Shown: positions 6,551-14,492, counted from the first letter of the stretch. The stretch: 14,494 bases of DNA from an uncultured archaeon (GCA_903907555.1 CAIVOO010000066.1:1-14494); one strand, 5' to 3'. Numbers and translations are program-made. Notes: generated from the sequence alone by a model not told the origin.

Positions 6551-8269
6551 ATGGCGCTGCTGCAATTTTACCCTATAGACATATCCCTCACTGTGATAAA
6601 TGGCAGTACAGCAGTTTTGCTGACAGGACGCACGCCTTCCGGTGATAAGATTGTGGTTATGGACAAGTCGTTTTCTCCATACTTTTACGTTCAGCTGAAA
6701 AACAACCAGAGCCTTGATTCTGTGATGGAGCGGCTGAAGAAGCTTGAGCTTCAGGCATCTTTCGGAACAGGCAGGATTACAAAGACAAGGCTTACGAACA
6801 GGCTTGTCAAGGGAGAAAAGATTACGTTGGTGCAGGCGTTTGTCAATATTTTCTTTTTCCTACCGAAACTCGCCGCAGAGGCTGCGCAGTGGCCAGAAGT
6901 TGAGTCTGTGCACGAGCAGGATGTTTCTGTCGTGAAAAAATATCTTCTGGAAAAAAATATCAGCCTTTCAACACTTACAGATGTTTATTATGAGCCAGGA
7001 AATATCAGGACAAAATATCCCTGCTTCAACGCCTTGAGGCTTGAGCAGAAAGCTGCGCGAATAATTCCAGACATTAAGGCATTTAGCGTGAAACTTGATT
7101 TGCAGCAGATTGAAAAAGATGAGGAGGCAATAGTTGCAGTCCACATATCAAGCAGCAACTTGTCAAGAACCATCAGCTGGAAGAGAAGCGAGAATGCAGA
7201 GCTTGTTGACGGAGAACTTAACCTGCTGCAGCATTTTTTTGAGATGATTGAGCACCTGAAGCCTGATGTCATTTATGGAAGAGACATACACAGGATTTTC
7301 AGCATGATAGAAGAAAGAGCTAGCAAGTACAAGATAAAAATCCAGCTTGGTGTTGATTATTCGGGAATAAAAATCAGGAATTCGAAGGCATACATAAAAG
7401 GCATCCCGCTGATTGACATTGAAGATTATGCTGTAAGAATGCTGACAAGCAGGTCAATAATATCTGCAGGAAGCAAACCAGACTATGAATTCTTTGCAGA
7501 GCTTGTTCCGTATTTTATTGAAATCCAGAGAGCAGGATTCACGCTTCAGGAAAGCTCGCAGGTTTCTGCGAAGCAGGTTGTCGAGGCTTTCTTCATCAAC
7601 GAATCATTTGCATCGCAGATAGCAATTCCTCAGAAGCCTACAAAAAACATAATCGAACTAAGAAAGCAGGTTTATTCCAGTAAGAAAACAATTCCAACAG
7701 GAATCCATGAAAACATCGCGCTTCTTCCGCTTGGATGCGTTGCAGCATCCATAATTTCAGAAAAAAATATTTCGCCTGAAACAATAAACTGCAGCTGCTG
7801 CGCAGCAAGCGCGCCAAGAATAAATTTTGCTGAAGGCAATAACTGCTGGCTGTGCAAGGCAAAGCGCGGATTTTATGCCAAGATAGCGCAGGAAACACTG
7901 TCGAGATACTTCAGGATAAAGGAGATGATGAAAAATTCTCAGCAGGCAGGGCTGCAGGCAAGGGCAGCAATACTGAAAATAGTCATTGAAATGCTAAGCA
8001 GTTATGTAAATAATCCTTCATCAAGATGGTACTCTCCGGAATCCAGCCAGCTTTTGGAGAACGCGACAAGCAGCCTATTCCAGGATATCTCAAATAAATT
8101 GCAAAATAGCGGCTTGAACTTCATTTATGCGAATAATGACTTCATGCTATACAACTACAAAGACAAGAACAAAGCTTCAGATGCAGCAAAAATAATCAGC
8201 GAACTGAACAGCTGGATTGATGTAGAGAAACCGCAATTATTTGATAATGCGGCAATAATAAGAGTGTGA
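6551..8269 (+). CDS. Inactivated, truncated family B DNA polymerase
   Basis: A 572-residue protein colinear with archaeal family B polymerases but without their active sites. The N-terminal domain is typical (AVLLTGRTPSGDKIVVMDKSFSP...). In the exonuclease region the FDIET motif reads FSVKLDL (about 178-184) and the YNxxFD motif reads YGRDIHRIFS, so it is dead. Motif A, normally DFRSLYPSII..NISP, reads PLGCVAASII...NISP (393-409): the metal Asp is Pro and the steric-gate Tyr is Ala. Motif C YGDTDS reads YANNDF (526-531), keeping only the second Asp. A Cys cluster (414, 416, 417, 432, 435) may bind zinc. The chain ends where KKRY and the thumb would begin. Inactivated archaeal PolB paralogues are known; a structural role in replication or repair is inferred. 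The frame opens with TTG at 6530, but the ATG at 6551 fits the TATA box. Confidence 0.88.
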   Translation: MALLQFYPIDISLTVINGSTAVLLTGRTPSGDKIVVMDKSFSPYFYVQLKNNQSLDSVMERLKKLELQASFGTGRITKTRLTNRLVKGEKITLVQAFVNIFFFLPKLAAEAAQWPEVESVHEQDVSVVKKYLLEKNISLSTLTDVYYEPGNIRTKYPCFNALRLEQKAARIIPDIKAFSVKLDLQQIEKDEEAIVAVHISSSNLSRTISWKRSENAELVDGELNLLQHFFEMIEHLKPDVIYGRDIHRIFSMIEERASKYKIKIQLGVDYSGIKIRNSKAYIKGIPLIDIEDYAVRMLTSRSIISAGSKPDYEFFAELVPYFIEIQRAGFTLQESSQVSAKQVVEAFFINESFASQIAIPQKPTKNIIELRKQVYSSKKTIPTGIHENIALLPLGCVAASIISEKNISPETINCSCCAASAPRINFAEGNNCWLCKAKRGFYAKIAQETLSRYFRIKEMMKNSQQAGLQARAAILKIVIEMLSSYVNNPSSRWYSPESSQLLENATSSLFQDISNKLQNSGLNFIYANNDFMLYNYKDKNKASDAAKIISELNSWIDVEKPQLFDNAAIIRV

Positions 8270-8283
8270 AAACAACAATCTTC

Positions 8284-8425
8284 CTAGTGTGGGCGGCTGT
8301 CAAAGTGCGTTCGATGTTTAACCTAAGCCCCCACGTCCCCCTAGTTGTGTTCTCGAAAACACGTCGATGAGGGTGGAGACCAAAAGTCTTAGTGCAAACA
8401 CAACGTTAAAGGCTCCACACCTAGA
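8284..8425 (+). ncRNA. Element E2, candidate structured RNA (paralogue of E1)
   Basis: Lies between two converging genes and is GC-richer than its surroundings. It is homologous to E1 throughout. Possible helices on the plus strand: a 9-pair 5' stem with one bulged C (8289-8298 with 8326-8334); hairpin GTGTT/AACAC with loop CTCGAA (8347-8351 with 8358-8362); and GTGGAG(A)CC / GGCTCCAC (8373-8381 with 8411-8418). The ends CCTAGTGTGG (8283-8292) and CCACACCTAG (8415-8424) can also pair with one bulge, competing with the first and third helices. A weak TATA-like AATAATAA lies at 8254-8261. There is no T-rich terminator on the plus strand, which leaves strand and 3' end uncertain. Confidence 0.55.
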
Positions 8426-8439
8426 AAAATAAAAATTTT
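8424..8439 (-). terminator. T-rich terminator of the 8448-9500 gene
   Basis: Directly after the stop of the minus-strand gene the minus strand reads AAAATTTTTATTTTTC, a typical archaeal T-tract terminator. It borders E2 just as a similar tract borders E1. Confidence 0.45.
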
Positions 8440-8447
8440 AATCCATC

Positions 8448-9500
8448 TTAGTCAAACAACAAGTCAGCAATTTCTTTCGGCCATCCGCCTTTTATTATAT
8501 CTGCCTTTATGTCTTCAGGAATTCTTGATTTTCTCTCCTGAGTAAGCTTGAAGGCAATAAGTTCGTCTATCTTCCCGCTGTCGGATTTCAGCTCGTTAAC
8601 AATCATATTAGCAACCATTTCAGAAAGATTGAGATTTATCAGCGCAGCTTTTATTTCTTCATCCTTAAATTTGTTCTTTATCATGTCTCTCCCATGATCC
8701 ATTATGATTTCTAATTTTGTCATGTGGTCAACATCACTGCGCCTAATTGTTTCTACAGAAACCTGTTTCTGAGATTCAACAGGAGCGGATGATTTTTTCT
8801 TTGGGATGAAAACAGCTATTGCAATAAGCAGCAACGCCAATATTGCTGAAGCGCCTATTATCTCGCGGTTGTATTGCCTGTAAAAAGGAACCTTTGTCTC
8901 GTTCAGCGGCTGTTCCACCTTAGGCTCTGCAACTATTGTCGAAGGCTCAACAGGATTCTGCTCTGGCTTAGGCTCTTCCTTAACAGCAGGAGTTACATTA
9001 ACAACAGGCTTGGGGATTGCTTTTGCAAAGACTCTTACTTTCGTGACAAAAATGCTTTTTATCTCGACAGTAATCTCATCCTTGCTGTCGCTGTTCAAGT
9101 CAAAATTCTTAACCTGCCCTATAAGAAGATTGGATTTGATGTCGCCAGGCGATATTGCAATATCAACACTGTCTTTGTACACAGTATCAATCTTCAGTTC
9201 ATACTGCTTATCATCAAGATTAAAAACAAGCTTTGCTGATGGAGTTAAATCAGTCTGATATCCGTCTGCTGTCAGAATTACAGGGTTAATCACATACTCT
9301 TTTGTAACAAATCTTGTTGAGTTATAATCGACAACGCTTCCTGTAATCAGGTTGCCGACATCTTCACCAACAATATATTCGTTTACAGCTTCCTGGATAA
9401 AATTGTAGAATCTCGAGAATGTCGTGTTTGTCTGTGCAAAAACAGCCGGCGAAATAAGTAACATCAACAAAATCACCAGCACAATACACCTCTTTGCCAT
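8448..9500 (-). CDS. Signal peptide / single-pass membrane protein, unknown
   Basis: A 350-residue protein. A signal peptide (1-22, ending VFA-Q) is followed by an extracytoplasmic part of about 160 residues with beta-strand character. This includes FDLNSDSKDEITVEI (about 133-147), which resembles an EF-hand-like calcium loop. A Pro/Glu-rich spacer (about 162-200) leads to one membrane helix (214-232) stopped by KKK, then a helical, charged cytoplasmic tail of about 115 residues with repeated short helix-turn elements. The layout resembles a surface sensor or anchor that links an outside domain to an inside one, but I recognise no family. The frame is open to 9560; the ATG at 9500 is chosen because it begins the signal peptide and lies 26 bases from a TATA box. 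Confidence 0.82.
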   Translation of the reverse strand: MAKRCIVLVILLMLLISPAVFAQTNTTFSRFYNFIQEAVNEYIVGEDVGNLITGSVVDYNSTRFVTKEYVINPVILTADGYQTDLTPSAKLVFNLDDKQYELKIDTVYKDSVDIAISPGDIKSNLLIGQVKNFDLNSDSKDEITVEIKSIFVTKVRVFAKAIPKPVVNVTPAVKEEPKPEQNPVEPSTIVAEPKVEQPLNETKVPFYRQYNREIIGASAILALLLIAIAVFIPKKKSSAPVESQKQVSVETIRRSDVDHMTKLEIIMDHGRDMIKNKFKDEEIKAALINLNLSEMVANMIVNELKSDSGKIDELIAFKLTQERKSRIPEDIKADIIKGGWPKEIADLLFD

Positions 9501-9522
9501 ATTGCGCAATATGTGAATAGTG

Positions 9523-9530
9523 TATTTAAA
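9523..9530 (-). promoter_or_regulatory. TATA box for the 8448-9500 gene
   Basis: The minus strand reads GAAATGTTTAAATACAC here, with TTTAAATA centred 26 bases before the ATG at 9500 and a purine-rich BRE-like stretch before it. It lies inside the longer frame and excludes the start at 9560. Confidence 0.65.
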
Positions 9531-9564
9531 CATTTCTGTCGGAAACCTTCCGGACATCACCGGA

Positions 9565-9575
9565 ATATATTTATA
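9565..9575 (+). promoter_or_regulatory. TATA box for the 9602-9910 gene
   Basis: Reads ATATATTTATA, centred about 30 bases before the ATG at 9602, in the gap between divergent genes. Confidence 0.6.
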
Positions 9576-9601
9576 CCACCAGCTGAAAAAACAGTTTCGC
9601 T

Positions 9602-9910
9602 ATGACAATTGATGAATTGACAGAAGATGGCTCAGGCTTAATCACGGATATTGAAATCAGCCCAAAAAGAAAAGTCAGGGCATTGGTTGAAGCTGCAGAC
9701 CAGGTAGTCAATGGCTTGGGATGCGTATGCAAGGTTAATGCAGATTATGATTCTGAAGGCGCAAAAACTCATCTTACTGTTGTGAACTGCAAAGACGGCA
9801 AAGAAATGTACAAATTAAGCGTTGTAAAAGTTGGCGAAGACAGAAATGCTGTGAAAGTATGCCCTCTAACAAAGCAGGCAAGGCTCTATCTTGAAGACAT
9901 GTATGAATAA
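9602..9910 (+). CDS. Small soluble protein, unknown function
   Basis: A 102-residue acidic protein with no membrane segment. It has alternating strands and one helix (about 26-37, RALVEAADQVVN) and three Cys: CVC at about 41-43 and one in VNCKDG. A later VCPLT adds a fourth. The strand/helix pattern suggests a small alpha/beta fold, but I recognise no family. The start follows a strong TATA box at leaderless spacing. It precedes the IleRS gene on the same strand by 51 bases, but that gene has its own TATA box, so the two are probably separate units. Confidence 0.72.
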   Translation: MTIDELTEDGSGLITDIEISPKRKVRALVEAADQVVNGLGCVCKVNADYDSEGAKTHLTVVNCKDGKEMYKLSVVKVGEDRNAVKVCPLTKQARLYLEDMYE

Positions 9911-9929
9911 GCAGCTTCTTCCAGAAACC

Positions 9930-9937
9930 TTTATAAA
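9930..9937 (+). promoter_or_regulatory. TATA box for IleRS
   Basis: Reads TTTATAAA after the purine-rich CAGAAACC, centred 28 bases before the ATG at 9962. Confidence 0.65.
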
Positions 9938-9941
9938 CCAC

Positions 9942-9955
9942 TTCCTTTTGTTTTT
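9942..9955 (+). terminator. T-rich terminator of the 9602-9910 gene
   Basis: Reads TTCCTTTTGTTTTT, about 35 bases after the stop codon. It lies between the IleRS TATA box and the IleRS start, so it is upstream of the expected transcription start and would end only the preceding message. Confidence 0.4.
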
Positions 9956-9961
9956 AATCCT

Positions 9962-12900
9962 ATGATTAGCAAATATGACTTTAAGACTCTCGAACCAGAA
10001 ATACAGAAGTTCTGGGATGACAAAAAGATTTATGAGAAGTCTGTAAAGAGAAATGAGAAGGGCAAGTGGTACTTCTACTTAGACGGCCCGCCATATACAA
10101 CAGGGGCTATTCATGTAGGGCATGCGTGGGGAAAGAACCTGAGGGATTGTCTTCTGAGATACAAGAGAATGAATGGCTTCAAGGTTCATGACCAGCCAGG
10201 ATTCGACATGCACGGACTGCCTATTGAAGTTCAAGTTGAGAAGCAGCTCGGAATCAAGGACAAGAATGAGATAATCAAGACTATTGGAATGTCAAAATTC
10301 ATAGACGAGTGCGAGAAATTCGCAATCGCAAACCTTCATCCAATGGTAAAGGACTTTGCAAGGCTTGGCGTATGGCTCGACTGGAAAAATCCTTACATGA
10401 CTGTCAAGAATTCTTACATAGAGGGCGCATGGTGGGCCCTGAAGAAAGCCAGCGACAACGGATTCCTTTACGAAGGAGAGAAGGCGATGACCTGGTGCCC
10501 GAGATGCGCGACAGCACTTGCTAAGCACGAGCTTGAATATGCGACAGTAACAGACAATTCAATATTCGTGAAATTCAAAGTCAAGGGAAAAGAAAATGAG
10601 TTTCTGATAATCTGGACAACAACTCCCTGGACAATACCTTACAATTTAGCTGTAATGGCTAATCCGGAAATAGAGTACATAAAAGCAAAAGTAGGCGATG
10701 AAGTCTGGATTCTTGCAGAAGGGCTTTCAGGCGGAGTGATTAACGCTGTTGCAGGAAAGAAGTTTGATATTCTTGAAAAATTCACAGGAAAAAAGTTGGA
10801 AGGGCTTGAATATGTTCATCCATTGGAAAAAGAAGTGAAGCAGTTTGCAGAGCTGAAGAAGAAACATCCGAAAATACACACAGTAGTATTGTCAGAAGAA
10901 TATGTTTCACTTGATTCTGGCTCTGGGCTTGTACACTGCGCTCCAGGCTGCGGACCAGAGGATTACGAAGTTGGAAAGAAGTACAAAATACCTCCATTCA
11001 ACGAGCTGGACGAGCATGGAAAATTTGCAAACACAATGGGAAAATATTCTGGATGGACTGCAAAAGCTGATGATCCTAAATTTATTGAAGAGTTGAAAAG
11101 AACAGGAGCATTGATTGACGAGGCTCCTGTCGAGCACGAATACGCGCACTGCTGGAGATGCAAGACAGGAGTTGTCTACAAAACAACAAAGCAGTGGTTC
11201 CTTGCTGTCGAGAAGCTCAAGCAGGACATGATTGAATACAACAAGAAAATTGTATGGGTTCCTGACTGGGCAGGCTCGCGATGGTTCAACTCATGGCTTA
11301 CTGACCTGCAGGACTGGTGCATTTCAAGGCAGAGATTCTGGGGAATCCCGCTTCCAATCTGGAAATGCGAATGCGGAAACGTTACACTAATAGAAAGCAA
11401 TGAAGAGCTGAAAAAATTATCAGGAAAAACACTTAACAACCTGCACAGGCCGTGGATTGATGAAGTTGAAATCCCATGCAAGTGCGGAAAGAAGATGAAA
11501 AGGATTCCGGACATACTTGACGTCTGGCTCGACTCAGGCGCATCGCCCTGGGCAACATTCGAAGACAAGAAGCTTTACGATACTTTAGTTGCAGACCAGA
11601 TACTTGAAGGAAAGGACCAGATAAGGGGATGGTTCAATTCGTTAATGTGCCTTTCAATGGTTGCAAGGAAGAAGCCTTCATACAAGGCAGTTTACATGCA
11701 CGGGTTCATCAATGACTCTCAAGGAAGAAAGATGTCGAAGCATGAAGGGAATGTAATCTCACCTTACGAAGTCATAGACCAGTACGGCGCAGATTCCATG
11801 AGATATTACATGATAGGCGCGGCAAGGCCTGGGCTTGACATGAATTACAATTTCGAGGACATGAGAGTCAGGTACAGGTATCTTTCTGTTCTGTGGAACC
11901 TGCATGTCTTCTTGATGGATTATGTCAAGACAACCGGAATAAAAGATTTTGACGTGAAGAAAAAGAATCTTAGTATTGAAGAGAAATACATCATATCAAA
12001 AGCCAACAGCACAGTAAAGAAAGTCACAGAACTTTTCGAAAATGTTTATCTCAATGAGATACCAACAGCTGCTGAAGAATTATTCCTTGAGCTGTCAAGA
12101 ACTTACATACAGATGATTAGGGAGAAGTCTGTGACAGGAAGCGATGAAGAGAAGGAAGCGATAGCTGCAACAGTCTATTATGTTTATCTTAATGCATTAA
12201 AATTAATGGCGCCTGTTATGCCATTCATCACAGAGCAGATTTACCAGAACCTGAAAGAGCTTTTCAAGCTGAATGAGGAAAGCATACACCTAGAAAGCTG
12301 GCCTAAAGCAGACAGCAAGATGATTGATGCAGAGCTCGAGCAGGCAATGGATGATGTAAAGAATGTCATACAAGGAATACTCGCAGGCAGGGAGAAGGCG
12401 CAGCTGGGAGTCAGATGGCCAATCAAGGATGTAATTGTCGAATCCAAAGACGAAAATGTCAAGAAATCAATTGAAAAGCTGATTGACATAATAAAGATCC
12501 AGACAAACATCAAAGACATAATAGTCAAGGATGACATGAAGCTCAAGAAGACTATCAAGGCAGATTTCGCAAAGATGGGCCCGAAATTCGGCAAGGACGC
12601 GCCGACAGTAATTGCGCAGATGGCAATGCACAGCGCAGAAGCGATATACAGCCACATTGAAAAAGAAAATGTTTACATGCTGAAATTCAACGGCAAGAGC
12701 TTCGAGATAACGAAAGACTTGCTGATGATAGAAAAAGAAGTCCCCTCACAATTCATAGAAATACCATTCTCAAAAGGATTCATCTACGTGAATATCGAAA
12801 GGACAAAAGAGCTTGATGCAGAAGGATACGCAAGGGAAGTCATGCGAAGGGTGCAGTCATTCAGGAAAGACTGCGGCTTGCAGAAGACAGACACTATTGA

Positions 12901-13081
12901 CTTGTTCTTAGAAGCAAAGGGAGAGCTAAAGACTGCTCTTAAGCATTGGCAGAAGCAGATAAAAGAGAAAGTCGGCGCATCAGGGCTTGAGATAGACGAA
13001 GCAACTTCTGATAATTACGACAAAATGAAGGAAGAGAAAGTCAAAGAGCATTCCTTCAAGATAATGATGAGTAAGATTTAA
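9962..13081 (+). CDS. ileS: Isoleucyl-tRNA synthetase, archaeal/eukaryotic type
   Basis: A full-length (1039-residue) class Ia synthetase that charges tRNA-Ile with isoleucine. HIGH motif: HVGH at 51-54 in GPPYTTGAIHVGHAW. KMSKS motif: KMSKH at 590-593. The CP1 editing domain, which removes misactivated valine, begins near 218 with TTTPWTIPYNLAVMANPE. The connection CISRQRFWGIPLPIW is near 452, followed by zinc-type CxC pairs near 470 and 506 and DVWLDSGASPWATF near 519. The anticodon-binding helical domain (about 650-850) and the archaeal-type C-terminal extension are present. Length and motifs are normal, so it should be the working enzyme. It starts leaderless from its own TATA box. Its last 26 bases overlap the end of the glycosyltransferase gene on the other strand. 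Confidence 0.98.
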   Translation: MISKYDFKTLEPEIQKFWDDKKIYEKSVKRNEKGKWYFYLDGPPYTTGAIHVGHAWGKNLRDCLLRYKRMNGFKVHDQPGFDMHGLPIEVQVEKQLGIKDKNEIIKTIGMSKFIDECEKFAIANLHPMVKDFARLGVWLDWKNPYMTVKNSYIEGAWWALKKASDNGFLYEGEKAMTWCPRCATALAKHELEYATVTDNSIFVKFKVKGKENEFLIIWTTTPWTIPYNLAVMANPEIEYIKAKVGDEVWILAEGLSGGVINAVAGKKFDILEKFTGKKLEGLEYVHPLEKEVKQFAELKKKHPKIHTVVLSEEYVSLDSGSGLVHCAPGCGPEDYEVGKKYKIPPFNELDEHGKFANTMGKYSGWTAKADDPKFIEELKRTGALIDEAPVEHEYAHCWRCKTGVVYKTTKQWFLAVEKLKQDMIEYNKKIVWVPDWAGSRWFNSWLTDLQDWCISRQRFWGIPLPIWKCECGNVTLIESNEELKKLSGKTLNNLHRPWIDEVEIPCKCGKKMKRIPDILDVWLDSGASPWATFEDKKLYDTLVADQILEGKDQIRGWFNSLMCLSMVARKKPSYKAVYMHGFINDSQGRKMSKHEGNVISPYEVIDQYGADSMRYYMIGAARPGLDMNYNFEDMRVRYRYLSVLWNLHVFLMDYVKTTGIKDFDVKKKNLSIEEKYIISKANSTVKKVTELFENVYLNEIPTAAEELFLELSRTYIQMIREKSVTGSDEEKEAIAATVYYVYLNALKLMAPVMPFITEQIYQNLKELFKLNEESIHLESWPKADSKMIDAELEQAMDDVKNVIQGILAGREKAQLGVRWPIKDVIVESKDENVKKSIEKLIDIIKIQTNIKDIIVKDDMKLKKTIKADFAKMGPKFGKDAPTVIAQMAMHSAEAIYSHIEKENVYMLKFNGKSFEITKDLLMIEKEVPSQFIEIPFSKGFIYVNIERTKELDAEGYAREVMRRVQSFRKDCGLQKTDTIDLFLEAKGELKTALKHWQKQIKEKVGASGLEIDEATSDNYDKMKEEKVKEHSFKIMMSKI

Positions 13082-14453
13082 ACAGATAATTTCCATCTTT
13101 TTCAAACAATAGTTGATTCTCAGATTTTATCTTGTCAAATAGTGCAACCTTTCTGCTGCTGCATTCATTATCTCTGCAGGGGAAAGAATCGGACCATTGC
13201 ACATAACCAACCTTGTTTTTGTATTCTTCATATTTCTGTTCAGCAAATGCTAAATTTGTGTACACTGGAATCAGCAGCGCATCTGTGAACATAGTGATTG
13301 CAGGATCTGTTGTCAGAATCGTGCCATTAATGCTAGAAAACTTCTCGTAGTAATCAGAAAGCAGTGCCTGCCTCTCGAACTTGTAAGGGCAGAGCTGATT
13401 TATTTTGATAAAAGACAGCGCCAGAAAGATTATCACCAGCAGATAAGCAGCATATCTGAAATGCTTTATCTTCAGCTGCAAGATTCCATAGACTGACAGC
13501 AGAATCAGGAACGGCAGCAATATTATCAAAAACCTGTCAGATTTCCATTTTTGCAATGTCAAATATGCCAGAATAATGATAGAAGTTATTACCAGGACAT
13601 TATACTTCTTTAACCTGTAATGCTGGTTTTTCGAATAATAGAATAATCCGACAAATGCAAACAAAAGCACAAAATTCTGCATCAAAAGCTCCTTGAAGTA
13701 GAATGAGTATCCCAAATCCCAGTACCATGCATATTCACCAGAGAATAACCTATTGTTCTGCAGGACAGGATGAATTAATGCTTCAAACAGGTTGTATTGC
13801 GGATAATAATTAACAAGATTGAAAATGAAAAATGGAAGCAGGGCAACAAATCCGCCCAGGCAGAGATAAAATAGATGTTTCCATTTCGAATGTTTATTAT
13901 AAATGTCAATCAGATAAACTGCAATCAACGCAAAAAACAGCAGAGCCATCGGAAACCTGAACAGGAATGAAACTCCAGCAAGTATGCCCACCCAAAACGC
14001 GTGCTTGTTCTTTATTAAAAAATAAACTGAAAGAAGCCCGAAAAAGACTGCAGGCATTTCAGTCATGATCTCGATATGATACTTGAAAACAACAGGTGTA
14101 AAGAAAAACAGCACTGAAGCAATCAATGCATAATTCTTTTTCACAAAATGCAGCGCAATCAGATAAATCAATAGCACAACACCCATTGTGAAGAATGTAA
14201 TCACGAATTCTCCTGCAATTAATGGATTCAGCCCAATCTTCCATAGAAATCCTGTGATGAACGGCAAGCCAAGAGCCCTTATGTCCTCAAACAGCCCAGC
14301 AGTTCCTGCAGAAAACAAATATTTGCCAATCCCTACATAGACTGATTCATCCCACGCAGGAATCCTGTGCATGAATAATGTGTAAATCTGGAATAAGAAT
14401 ATAATTGCGAGAAGGATGATTACGCCTTTATGCCTCTTTATTTTCTCAAGCAT
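13056..14453 (-). CDS. GT-C (family 39-like) membrane glycosyltransferase
   Basis: A 465-residue polytopic membrane protein of the dolichyl-phosphate-mannose mannosyltransferase/ArnT type. One helix (10-27) is followed by the first external loop HRIPAWDESVYVGIGKYL, where the Asp35-Glu36 pair is the usual catalytic/metal site of the GT-C fold. About ten more helices follow, ending near residue 370. A soluble C-terminal part of about 95 residues (QALLSDYYEKFSSINGTILTTDPAI...) carries several Cys (CRDNECSS). Such enzymes move a sugar from a lipid-linked donor to protein or lipid outside the membrane. The acceptor is unknown; surface glycosylation is likely. The start is supported by a TATA box 28 bases upstream. 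The 3' end converges on and overlaps IleRS. Confidence 0.88.
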   Translation of the reverse strand: MLEKIKRHKGVIILLAIIFLFQIYTLFMHRIPAWDESVYVGIGKYLFSAGTAGLFEDIRALGLPFITGFLWKIGLNPLIAGEFVITFFTMGVVLLIYLIALHFVKKNYALIASVLFFFTPVVFKYHIEIMTEMPAVFFGLLSVYFLIKNKHAFWVGILAGVSFLFRFPMALLFFALIAVYLIDIYNKHSKWKHLFYLCLGGFVALLPFFIFNLVNYYPQYNLFEALIHPVLQNNRLFSGEYAWYWDLGYSFYFKELLMQNFVLLFAFVGLFYYSKNQHYRLKKYNVLVITSIIILAYLTLQKWKSDRFLIILLPFLILLSVYGILQLKIKHFRYAAYLLVIIFLALSFIKINQLCPYKFERQALLSDYYEKFSSINGTILTTDPAITMFTDALLIPVYTNLAFAEQKYEEYKNKVGYVQWSDSFPCRDNECSSRKVALFDKIKSENQLLFEKDGNYLFKSYSSLS

Positions 14454-14476
14454 TTACAAAGAAAAACAAAATGAGG

Positions 14477-14492
14477 TATTAAATCTTTCTAC
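14477..14492 (-). promoter_or_regulatory. TATA box plus upstream element for the glycosyltransferase gene
   Basis: The minus strand reads GTAGAAAGATTTAATA, with the AT-rich box centred 28 bases before the ATG at 14453. It shares 14 identical bases with the promoter at 6443-6459, which also drives a membrane protein gene. Confidence 0.6.

Noticed and set aside
8283..8424. E2 as a small transposable element because of its inverted terminal CCTAGTGTGG/CCACACCTAG
   Set aside because: E1 has the right end but not the left, there are no target-site duplications, and the two copies are too diverged for recent movement. An RNA helix explains the pairing as well.
5789..8425. E1/E2 as riboswitches or attC-like integron sites
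   Set aside because: No plus-strand gene follows either element closely, which argues against a riboswitch. GTTRRRY-type core sites are not placed at both ends and no integrase is present.
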